From contig CM060915.1 of assembly GCA_030737875.1 (NCBI GenBank), positions 571,128,577 through 571,192,576 on the forward strand: DNA of 64,000 nucleotides, given 5' to 3'. Both the position numbers and the translations under genes were made by a program. This stretch comes from Allium sativum (Eukaryota > Streptophyta > Magnoliopsida > Asparagales > Amaryllidaceae). Positions within the stretch are counted from its first letter, which is position 1. Each line of letters opens with the position of its first letter. Shown here in pieces: positions 35,215 through 45,486 of this stretch. Below the pieces are notes generated by a model. It did no database searches. It worked only from the letters and a program-made list of their open reading frames with translations, and was not told the DNA's origin.

Positions 35215-35349
35215 GATCAACTGAAAAATGTAGCTTGCGAAGCCATTACAACCACTGTTTATTCCATATGGCATGAAAGAGATGCTTGTATTTTTCCAGG
35301 AAAAAGATGTGACACACATTATAAGCTTCAACAAATCGGAAAAGATGTT
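35215..35349 (+). pseudogene. LINE (non-LTR retrotransposon) 3' coding remnant
   Basis: A short open stretch with VYSIWHERDACIFPGKR and, further on, LQQIGKDV. This resembles the segment after the zinc-binding reverse transcriptase domain at the C-terminus of plant LINE ORF2 proteins (usual form: Y-IW-ERN-RIF-GK). The rest of the ORF is not present nearby, and no poly-A tail or target-site duplication was identified. It is a fossil fragment. Confidence 0.5.
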
Positions 35350-35652
35350 ACTTACCTAGTCAGTAATAATGGAAGTAAGTCTCTCTGATCGCTAGCCAAT
35401 GTCTCGTTTCTTCAAAGATAGGGAATTGAACTTTTTGGCAGTGGTTGAAGGAAGACGATGGTACAGTAGTAGAGCGCATCTTTTAATTTATTCAAATCTC
35501 TTTGCATATTTTGGTTGTTGTTTATATCATATTCGTAAACGGTCAATATGTGTTCTTTTCGCTTGTAAATTACCCACTAGGGAAGGTTCCAAGGTTTTAC
35601 TAAGGCATATAAATAAAGTATAAGATTAGTATTTGCAATAAAGTGCACTAAT

Positions 35653-35688
<36 letters not shown>

Positions 35689-35689
35689 G

Positions 35690-35721
<32 letters not shown>

Positions 35722-36317
35722 TACACACACACATGCAATACATACACACACTTGTGCATTTTGAATTTTTGCATTGACAAATTAAAATCCTATCTCGCTT
35801 ATTTAGTTTGCATGTACGGAGAAACCGAATACGAAAAAAGACGCACATTTTCGTAATAAGCTTGAAATGAAGTTTTTTCGAAAATCTAAAGCTAAAATTT
35901 ATCCTATATTTAAAAGAGGAAACAACTTTATATATATGTATATATATATATATAATTTTTTTAATATTTAACATCGAATGCAAATTAAAGGTGTCTACTT
36001 GATGTATCGAACAACAAATGAAATAAGCTAATAAAAGAGAAAGAAAAAATAAAAAAAACATTTTTGTTTATAGAGTTGTAGAAAAGAGAATAATTAAATA
36101 TGTAATATGTATAACGTCCCGTGCGTATTGAGTTCAATGCTTCATCAGATTAAAATTTGTATGCCATAATAAAGGAGATTTTTTTTTATGATTATTGTTT
36201 CCAGCGTGTCTAATGTGTTAAAAGCAGAAATGTATTATTTTTTTGGTGTGTACATACAATCAAATTAATAAGAAAGAGGAAAAGAAATTCTATTCAAAGC
36301 CAAAGATATAGAAAGAT
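35350..36317. other. Intergenic DNA with microsatellites
   Basis: Contains a (TC)n tract at about 35652-35705 directly followed by an (AC)n tract to about 35733, and (TA)n at about 35931-35954. No gene is recognised. Confidence 0.7.
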
Positions 36318-37309
36318 TGTTGGACTAAAATTCGTCGCTGATTCTCTAAAATCTCCGAGGCACGATGTGTTGATCGCTATCCTAAAACAGTATTTTCCCT
36401 CGTATCTTGTGTGCACGAGTAATGACAAATCTGTTCGAAGATATAACAGAGCAGATATATAATATCTTTAATCGACATGGTTGCACAAACACGACGATTC
36501 ACTGTCTGGATTTATCGCTGCAGTAACAAGATATTGAAATTATAGCCTGCAGAACTATAATTTGTATAATTTATTATAAACTTGATAGAATAGAGATAAG
36601 AAGATGTTAGAGAAGATTTTCAGGTGCTTTAAAACTGGAGTTTAGTCCGGTTTTTATAGAAATGAGGAGATACAGGTGCTTTTATTCAGAAAAGTCACGA
36701 TTCTTGGAACTGTAGCGACTGTTTCTTTTCAGAAACAGTCGCAGCTCTTCGTATCAGTCGACTGGTCAATAAGGTACCGGTCGATTGGTATGTGCATAAG
36801 ACAATGTGGTCGAAAAGTAGTGTCTGTCTGTATTTAAACAGACATATCCTTTCTCCCTGACCAGTCGACTGGTATAAATACCACCAGTTGACTGGTATGT
36901 GCATAAGGCAATGTGGTCGAAAAGTCGTTTCTGTCTATATTTAAACAGACATATCCATTCTCCCTGACCGGCCGACTGGTATAAATACCACCAGTCGACT
37001 GGTAAGGTTGCAAACATGCACCAACTGTCTTTTGTTAAAAAACAAAACAGTTCAAATTGCAGCAAGCCCATTGACATTCCAAGACCCAACCGATCATGAG
37101 ACCCCAAGAGCGCCAAGTCCATCTTTTGACCTTTAAATATTAATATCCATTCCAATGCTATGCTCTTGCCTTATCATGCCCTCCCTTATTCTTTATTTTG
37201 ATATAATATATCATGTGTTTACATATATAGAGGTAAGCATATGTATATTTCAAGATGTGGGACAAAAGAATTTTCCCCTTCTTTATTTTATTTCAAATTT
37301 CCTCTAACA
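36318..37309 (-). repeat. Cop-D 3' LTR with palindromic tandem repeats
   Basis: The edges TGTTGG and CTAACA form the usual short inverted ends. From about 36755 to 37010 a unit of about 130 bp is repeated. It is built of palindromes (ACCAGTCGACTGGT, GGTATAAATACC), followed by GTGCATAAG-CAATGTGGTCGAAAAG and TTTAAACAGACATATCC. The right edge was placed by the purine-rich GGTGAAGGAT that follows it on the element strand. Confidence 0.7.
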
Positions 37310-37319
37310 ATCCTTCACC
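37310..37319 (-). promoter_or_regulatory. Putative polypurine tract of Cop-D
   Basis: GGTGAAGGAT on the minus strand, directly before TGTTAGAG. It is comparable with TGAGGGAGAT before TGTTG in Cop-A. Confidence 0.5.
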
Positions 37320-37883
37320 AAATTTTAAATAAATTCCTCTTGTCATTTTTAGCAGGAAAATTTGTGCATAAGTATAGATGTCTTACAGACTTGAATCTAT
37401 ACGTAGTGAAAACCCATCAAAGTACATCAGGATGGAGTGGTTGACTAAGCATTGAACCATCGATCCTATATGATCTACCGGATGTGAATATCACACACTC
37501 ATTTTCGTATTTTCCCGATAGTATGTTTGCTCGACCCGTGGATTGGCCTTGGGTCTGTATCTTTTTTCATGAAATGCCCTTAGAGATCAAGCCATAATCT
37601 TGCAGAAGGCGGCATCACATTCATTGCATTCGTATAGGTAGGTTTATCGGAAGTGCCTTATAACTCACACTTCAACAGTATATCTGTTATAAACCTATTA
37701 AGTTCTAAGCAGAACATCATTTCTTTGTCATTATAAGTACCAAGCACTTTTCCCTGGAATGTATGATAATACTTAGTTTTTCAGACTAAATATTATAGTG
37801 CTTCCAACCGCAAACATATAAAGTACTTTTGCTCTTTGAACTCAAGATTACAAATCTCTTTATTATGTTGAGTTGAGTTTCCT
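37320..37883 (-). other. Cop-D 3' non-coding segment
   Basis: About 560 bp between the RNase H stop and the 3' LTR. No coding frame is recognised. It is longer than the usual gap, so it may hold inserted or decayed sequence. Confidence 0.5.
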
Positions 37884-39024
37884 TCATTGGCGATTGTATT
37901 GTATAGGCTTTAAACCTATTCCATGTGATGTTTTTATCACTAAGCTCCTTGCAAGTCCTTTAGTAAATGGATCTGCCAAATTCTGGCTAGATCTCACAAA
38001 ATCTATGGTAATTACCCCTTCAGTGAGCATTTTCCTAACCGAACTGTGCCATAGACCAATATGTCTAGATTTACCATTATAAACTTGGTTGTAAGCTTGT
38101 GACAATGTACATTGACTATCACAATGCATAGATATTGGTGGCATAAGTTTTGGCCACACAGGAATTTCTAATAATAACTTCCTTAACCATTCCACTTCTT
38201 TACTACCAGAAGCCAGTGCTATAAACTCAGCAACTATGGTTGAATCAACAATACATGTTTGTTTCTTTGAGGCCCAGGATATCTATCCACTAGTTGATTT
38301 ATCATCTTCACTTCTAGTGTTCCAACTAGCATATGTGTATCCTTCTATTACACTCAGATAACAATTGCAATGTATACCATAATTTATGGTACCTTTTAAA
38401 TACTTTAAAATTCTATGTATTGCATTACAGTGGATATTACTAGGGTTACTAGTATATCTACTCATTTTGCCAAAAGCATAGGCAATATATACTCATGTGC
38501 ATGTCATTGCATACATCAAACTTCCAATAACTCTAGCATATTTCAATTACTCTATAGCTCTTCCAGTATTAGTGTATAACTGCATATTTGGATCAAACGG
38601 AGTAGACATAGGTTTACAATCGAATAAATTGAACCTTTTCAAAAATTTCTTAATGTAATGAGACTGGGTAATTGATAACCCCTTTTTTGTTTTCATAATT
38701 CTTATTCCAAGAATCATTTTAGCTATTCCCATATCTTTCATGTCAAAGCATGAAGATAGATATCTTTTAGTTTCTTCAATACTCGAAGTATCCATTCCAA
38801 ATATAAGCATATCATCCACGTAAAGGCATATAATTACACCTTTACCTGAATGAAACTTGTTATAGACACATTTGTCAGATTCAAAAATCCTAAAATTATT
38901 GGATATAATAGTTTTATCAAACTTTTCATGCCATTAATTTGGTGCTTGTATGATACCATAAAGTGATTTCACAAGTTTACATACTTTATGCTCTTGTCCA
39001 GGCATTACGAAACCTTCTGGTTGA

Positions 39025-39059
<35 letters not shown>

Positions 39060-41826
39060 TCATCAAGTTTTCCATTTAGAAATGCAGTCTTGACGTCCAT
39101 TTGATGAATTTCAAAATTATATGTAGAAGCTAATGCAATTAAATTTCTAATAGTTGAAATTCTTGCTATTGGAGCATATGTATCAAAATAAGCTATTCCT
39201 TCTTTCTGTGTGAATCCTTTTGGCAACTAATCTTGCTTTAAATTTTTCGATTGTGCCATCTGCTTTTAACTTTTTCTTAAATATCCATTTACATCCTATT
39301 GGTTTAGAACCAGGAGGTAAATCTACTAGTTTCCATGTTTTATTCCGCATAATAGAATCCATATCATCATTTATGGCCTCTTTCCAAAATGATGAATCTT
39401 GAGATTTCATTGCCTCGTTATATGTTAAAGGATCAGATTCTATATTTGTAGATATCATTAATTGATGTTCTACATTATTTCTAGATCCTTCAACCAAATA
39501 TTCGATGAAGACTGGTCCGAAAGATTTTTCTATCCTTCTTCGTTTACATCTCCTAAGAGGATCACCGTTTTCGTCGATATTCCCATCAGCGTTTTCTACA
39601 TGTTCAATAGTTGGTTCATTAACCTCCACCATTTCATTAATAGGTGTATTGACCTCCACCGTTTCATGAATCGATTTATTTTGAATAGATGTGAATCTAT
39701 GCTCATAAAACACTTCATCTCTTGATTCTATTACTGTATTTACTTCAATAGAGCTATTAGTTTCTATTACTAGAAACCTGTATCCTTTGCTATGTTGAGC
39801 ATATCCTAAGAATATGCACTCGATAGCTTTTTGTTCCAATTTCCTTATTTTTGGTTCAGGTAATTGGACAATCGCTCTACATCCCCAAACTCGATAATAA
39901 TCAAGGTTTGGTTTTCTTTTCTTCCAAAGCTCATAAGGAGTAATTTTAGTTTTCTTATGAGGTATTCTTTTCAGAATATAACATATGGTAAGTAAAGCTT
40001 CACCCCAGAAACTAGTATTCAGTCCAAAATTACACAACATTTCATTTACCATTTCAATAAGAGTTCTGTTTTTCCTTTCAGCCACTCCATTTTGTTGTAG
40101 AGTATAAGCAATAGATGTTTCGTGTATAATTCCTGCTGATTCACAATATTCAGGAAATTGATACTTGCTTCCCCTATTAGATCTAAGTGTTTTTATTCTA
40201 GTATCACACTACTTTTATACTTCAGTTTTATAAGACTTAAATGAATTTAACACTTCACTTTTAGCATGCATAAGATAAACATAACAATATTTTGAATAAT
40301 CATCTATGAATGTGACAAAATATTTCTTTCCACCTCTAGTGGGAGTACTACGCATATCACATGCATCATTACGAATAAGTTGTAACAATTTTGTTGCACT
40401 TTGCGTTTTATTAGGAAATGGTTTTCTAGTGATCTTAGTTAATGAACATATCCTACACTTATATATCATATCATTTTGGTGTTTTGGAATCAGATTCAAT
40501 GATACCATATCAAGCATATATTTATGATTAACATATCCTAGTATATTGTGCCATAATGAAAATGAGTCAACAATATAAGAAGAATTCATACTATTATTAA
40601 TATAACATTCCGTTTAAACATACCATCACACATGTACCATTTTCCTACAAACACACCACCTTTGGTCAACACATATTTGTCTGACTCAAAGACTTGTTTG
40701 AAACCAAACTTATTAAGAAGACTTCCCGAAACAAGATTCTTCCTAATTTCAGGTACATAATACACATCATTTAAAGTCAGAACTTTTCTAGAGTTGAATT
40801 CCAGATCCACAATCCCCTTTCTATGACCTCGACCTTTGCTGAATTTCCCATGTATAGGTATTCTTCATCTTTGGTCGGTTCCGGCTTCTTGAATTGATTC
40901 TTGTCTATGCAGATATGCTTAGTAGTACCAGAATCGATCCACTAAGAATTGTCTTGTTCAATCATATTCACTTCTGATATGAATACTGCAAACTTTTCTT
41001 TTTTAGATTGTTGCTTCTTTTTCCAGAAGCGACAATCCCTTTTGAAATGTCTTGTTTTACCACAAAAGTAGTAACCATTTTTGCTTTTCTTGTTCTGTGA
41101 ATTATTTTTGTTCTGCCCTTTCCTCTTCTTATTAGAATAGTTATTCGAAGCATTATTTGCTTTCTTTTCCTCCACCATATGGACTTTTGATGTATCAACA
41201 ATTGTTTCATCTTGAGCATCTTTCTACCTCAGTTGTTGTTCAACTTGCAAATACTGTGCAAGACCGTCTAGACTCATATCCTCCTTCTTGTGTTTCAATA
41301 GTTTCCTTTGATCTTTCCAAGAAGGGGGTAACTTGTCTATTATCGAGGATACCTTAATTTCTTCATCCATATTTAACTTATGTTGACTGAATTGGTTAAG
41401 TATGTGTATGACTTCATTGAATTGCTCTACCACTGAACGATCATTAGTCATTTTATAATTAAAAAAATTGGTGGCTAGAATTTTTTTACTAGTTGTGTCT
41501 TCCATTAGATACTTTGCCTCTAATGCATCCCAAACATCCTTTGCAGTTGCCTTGTTGTAGTACATATCAAAAAGTGTGTCCGTCATCGCATTACAGATAT
41601 GGCCTTTGCAAATATAATTATCATGTTTCCATTTGATCTGATCTTGTGTCTGTGCAATGGTTTCATCTTCAGTCTCCGCTGGTTTTAGCGTAGTTAGAAC
41701 ATATACCACTTTCATTCTAGCGAGCAAGAAATGCATATTTTTCTGCCATCGAAGAAAATTAACACCATCGAATCTCTCAAGCTTTGTAAAATCTGCTGCA
41801 AATTTCTTAAGACTGTGAGAAGCCAT
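37884..41826 (-). pseudogene. Cop-D gag-pol, multiply broken
   Basis: Gag starts at the ATG at 41826 (MASHSLKKFAADFTKLERF) and shows the UBN2-type core (KDVWDALEAKYLMED) up to a stop at 41224. The zinc knuckle near 41060 reads YYFCGKTRHFKRDC and lacks its first Cys. Protease follows (WIDSGTTKHIC, near 40940). The integrase has SLWHNILGYVNHKYML, CRICSLTK, IDDYSKYCYVY and MAERKNRTLIEM (near 40085). Reverse transcriptase has WKLVDLPPGSKPIG, QMDVKTAFLNGKL and MDDMLIFGMD (near 38819). RNase H motifs (HCDSQCTLSQAYN, ADPFTKGLA) lie near 38100-37930. Frames break at about 41224, 40942, 40215, 39220 and 39030-39057, and again between 38547 and 38195. Confidence 0.9.
39027..39057. repeat. (AT)n microsatellite inside the Cop-D reverse transcriptase
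   Basis: About 15 AT repeats lie exactly where the reverse transcriptase would read a short acidic loop followed by Tyr-Met (…LDED-IY). The repeat seems to have grown from GATATATATATG in the coding sequence and adds Ile-Tyr repeats, then a frame shift. Confidence 0.8.
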
Positions 41827-41847
41827 TGCCAAAATATTGTTTTAGAT

Positions 41848-42044
41848 TGTTGGACAAAATTCATCACCGATTCTCTAAAATCTCTGAGGCACGATGTGTT
41901 TCGACTAATATAAATACCACCACCCCAAAAGCCCCACGACCCATCTTTTAACCTTTAAATATTATTACGTATGCCAATGCTATGCTCTTGCCTTATCATG
42001 CTCTCCCTTCCTCTTTCTTTTGATATAATATATTATGTGTTTAG
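41848..42044 (-). repeat. Cop-D 5' LTR, truncated
   Basis: About 197 bp remain of the 5' LTR. The segment corresponding to most of the palindromic repeat region is missing, with a join near 41902 between GATGTGTTTCGAC and TATAAATACCACC. Similarity to the 3' LTR stops near 42044 at ATTATGTGTTTA. Confidence 0.7.
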
Positions 42045-42652
42045 AGAATAATGAAACATTGAAAATAATAAAATTGATGGTTAATACAAGGGATGCATAA
42101 TTATTTAAGGGTTGGAATATATTTTTGGAGTGTTTTTCGGGTGGAGTAGCATTGCCCCCGAGATATAATTCACAGGTTACGATTTATTTCCACTTTTCCG
42201 TGAAAATACCCCGGATATGCAAATTCACTAGAATAGCTTCAAAGCCCCTGTACCTTTCTAACGTTTGACATTTACTTTAAATTTGCAATAAGCCCCAAAA
42301 AAATGGTCCAGCTCATCTGCCTCATATGCCATGGAGGCTCTAAAAGGGGAAGGGAGATATAAAGGAGACTTGGGTTCACATTTTGGTCTCAATTATTTGT
42401 TGAGCATTTAATTTAGTATATTTTCTTTTGATTTGTTATTATTTGCATATATTATATAATTTTTTTACTATTTGATTTTGGTTCATCTACTATTAATTAG
42501 GACATTCATTCACCTTCTATAACTATTCTTTCTAATTTTTATTGTCATCATCAAAAATAAATTATATATTTGTTTCTTCCTCTCCTTCCCGTTCTTCGAA
42601 TTTTGGAGCAATAGAGCCATTGTTTCTAGGTCCTCTGACAAGAAGAGGACTC
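42045..42652 (+). promoter_or_regulatory. Promoter and 5' leader of the polygalacturonase gene
   Basis: TATAAA at 42358-42363 sits in GAGATATAAAGGAG, about 290 bp before the start codon, which implies a leader of roughly 260 nt. A pyrimidine-rich stretch at 42570-42600 precedes the ATG at 42653. The edge of Cop-D is only about 310 bp upstream of the TATA box, so little native promoter lies between them. Confidence 0.45.
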
Positions 42653-45486
42653 ATGAAGAAGAGGCTAGTAAGTATGTTTATTCTTTTATTTACTTCGTTT
42701 TATGCCCATTTATGTCAACTAACTAAGTGATTGTTTCGTAAACTATTCATCTTATTAATGCGGATCTTGCTTGATTTGACAACAGCTGTGTAAACTTTTG
42801 ACATATTTCCTCGGATCTCAACGACTGATTCATCTCCCTATAATTCATGAAATGCGAATCTTATATATTGTACATGAACCCTTGTTCAAATTCATATTAG
42901 AAACATGTGTCCAAATCTCTTAATTCTAGTATTCTCAAAATTTGTTAAATCTAAGCAGTTTGTTTTACTAGATTGCTTTATAGATTAATATTATAAGAAG
43001 AAAAATATGTCTTAAAAATCAAGTAACCACCTCCATTTGCGGTAGAAGAGAATCCTAATAATGCTGTTTCATTACCAACGTCAGGTACAGACACTTTTAG
43101 TTTTGGCCTTTGCCAGTTTAGTCATGTCAAATGGTGAATATGATGGCCAATGTAGATACAAAAGAGCTTTGGCACCTAGACCACATAGCGTTTCTATACT
43201 TGAATTTGGTGCAGTTGGGGATGGTCAGTTTCTGAATACACTTGCTTTTCAGAATGCCATCTTCTATCTGAGGTCATTTGCTGATAAAGGTGGGGCACAA
43301 CTCTATGTTCCCAAGGGAAAATGGCTCACGGGCAGTTTCAATCTCACAAGCCATCTCACTCTCTTCATTGAAAAAGATGCAGTTATCCTTGGTAGCCAGG
43401 TAATATCTTTTGCAGTTGACAGAGTTATAACCATTTTGGTTCAATATTTGTAGATTCCCGTATAATTTGATCACTAATAATATGACTGAGATTGACACAA
43501 AAAGGTTGAGAGGGTAGGTAATAATGCCATTTGTTGTACATTGTAGGATTCAACTCAATGGCCAATCGTTGATCCTTTGCCCTCATATGGCCGCGGAGTA
43601 GAACTTCCAGGTGGAAGACACCGTAGTTTAATCAATGGATACAACTTAACTGATGTTGTGATAACTGGTAATCAGTTAATGGGTTTTCATTGTTATTTGA
43701 ACTATTAAAATTACCAACATTCTTTGTTTTATTCATTTTTTTCTTCTATAAATTTCAGGGGACTATGGAAGTATAGATGGTCAAGGATTAGTTTGGTATG
43801 AATGGTACAATTCACATAGTTTGAATTATAGCCGTCCACATCTTGTAGAACTTGTAAGCTCGACCGAAGTAGTAATTTCGAATCTCACTTTGTTGAATGC
43901 ACCTTCATGGAGCATTCATCCAGTGTATTGCAGGTATGTACTGGGTTTCAGTGTCATATTCATTTCTGAAGTAATGCAATTATGTTTTCGATATTTATAG
44001 TGCTATTTTTCTTTTTGTCGGTCAAAAACTATGTGTCTAGGTTACTTTTGTTTGAGCTAGTTGATTGGTATATTTACCTATGTTTTCTTTTCTTTTTTCG
44101 CTTGTGATGCAGTAAAGTAGAGATTCACAACTTGACCATTCAAGCACCATCAGATTCTCCTTATACCGATGGGATTGTTCCAGGTTTGTTTCTTCCTTCC
44201 TTTATTAGTACTGAAACCATATGTTGTACAATTTGTTTCAGTCACCTGAAGTTTGCTTATACTTCAGCTATGCAGTCTTTTTCAACCACAAGCTGATATA
44301 TCTTTTCAGTACTGAATGTATATTTTTAACAAGGATTATTTATCACTGCCCAGTTATGTTCTAATTAAAACTGAAACACTGAAACTAATGTTAGTATCTG
44401 TGTATATAATATAAGTGATAAGGTGATGCATTTGATTATTAAATCCATCGAAGTCTGTATAACATGGAAACTTTATTTCAACACTTTCATTTTCTGTTTA
44501 ATGTCGAATTCTGGAACATCTTAAATCCACGATCATGTTAGAAGTATAACACTCCTCAAGTTTCTTAGTTACAACTAAACATAAGCGAGCTTTATCCCTT
44601 GCTCTTTATGGACTATATCAGTATTTCCAAATCTTCAAATTGGAATGAAGAATTCATTTTTAAGGTTTTAGTAACCATACACGGTATCATAGGTTCTCTA
44701 TGCTCCAAAAGAGCATCATCTTTTGCAACCATCAACGGAACGCATTGACTTTCTTTTGTTAAATACATCTATAATCCGTAAGGTAGACTGAGGCATGACA
44801 TATATTATTCCATCACAGATTCGTGCTCTAAAATGTGCATCGAAGACTGCACAATCACAACAGGTCATGATGCAATATCTCTGAAAAGTGGTTGGGACAA
44901 ATATGGTATTTCCTACGCCCAACCGTCTACAAGCATCCACATCAGCAAAGTGAACCTAGAAACAGCTCTAGGCTCTGCCCTCTCCTTCGGAAGTGAAATG
45001 TCTGGTGGCATATCAGACATCAAGGTAGATAACCTCAACATTCAAAATTCAAAAACCGGCATAATTCTTAAAACAACCAAAGGCAGAGGCGGCTACATGA
45101 GCGATATACTCGTGTCATACGTGCACATGCAAAACGTGCACACGGCCTTCAAATTCACAGGCCACAGCGGGTCCCACCCTGATGACAAATACGACCTCAG
45201 CGCTCTACCTTTGGTCTCAAGGGTCACGATCAAGAATGTGGTGGGTGAGAATATCGGGACAGCTGGCACCTTCTCTGGTGTGGAAAACGACCCGTTTTCT
45301 GCAATTTGCTTATCGAACATCACATTATCTGTGAGTACTTCTTCTGATCCTTCTTGGGTATGTACTAATGTATCTGGCTTCTCCGAGTTGGTTTCTCCTC
45401 AACCTTGCACCGAGCTGCAATCAAGTTCTTCTACTGTTTGTTATTCGCTTGCTGGTTACAGTTACAATCCATTGGCCATAGTTTGA
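42653..45486 (+). CDS. Polygalacturonase-like protein, GH28 family, six exons
   Basis: Exons: 42653-42667, 43085-43399, 43547-43667, 43759-43933, 44113-44183, 44819-45486. All introns are GT-AG and the spliced frame is 454 residues, a normal length for the family. The first exon codes only MKKRL. Joined to exon 2 it completes a signal peptide (MKKRLVQTLLVLAFASLVMS), so the product should enter the secretory pathway and act in the cell wall. Conserved features include FGAVGDG, YTDGIVPDS (226-234), GHDAISLKSGWD (248-259), FGSEMSGG (289-296) and LKTTKGRGG (316-324). The usual GH28 DD reads HD, GHG is absent and RIK is altered, as in a divergent plant clade. Pectin hydrolysis is therefore uncertain. 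A later ATG at 43061 is open into exon 2 but lacks the signal peptide start. No stop or frame damage is seen. Confidence 0.9.

Larger units (their letters stand above)
36318..42044 (-). mobile_element. Cop-D: decayed Tork-like copia retrotransposon
   Basis: The 3' LTR is 36318-37309 and a shortened 5' LTR covers about 41848-42044. Both read TGTTGGAC at the left edge and share the segment CTATGCTCTTGCCTTATCATG. Between them, on the minus strand, lie gag (41826 downwards) and pol in copia order, ending at 37884. The frames carry many stops and shifts. No initiator-Met primer site is recognisable next to the 5' LTR, and I found no target-site duplication. It is an old, inactive copy. Confidence 0.85.

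Noticed and set aside
35577..36061. Minus-strand frames over the (TC)n and (AC)n tracts
   Set aside because: Low-complexity translation of microsatellites (Arg-Glu and Cys-Val repeats).
36766..37155. 129-codon minus-strand frame
   Set aside because: It spans the palindromic tandem repeats of the Cop-D LTR and shows only repeated peptides.
43061..43084. ATG at 43061 as the polygalacturonase start
   Set aside because: It would place LFHYQRQ before the hydrophobic segment. The upstream 15-nt exon with GT-AG splicing gives a standard signal peptide.
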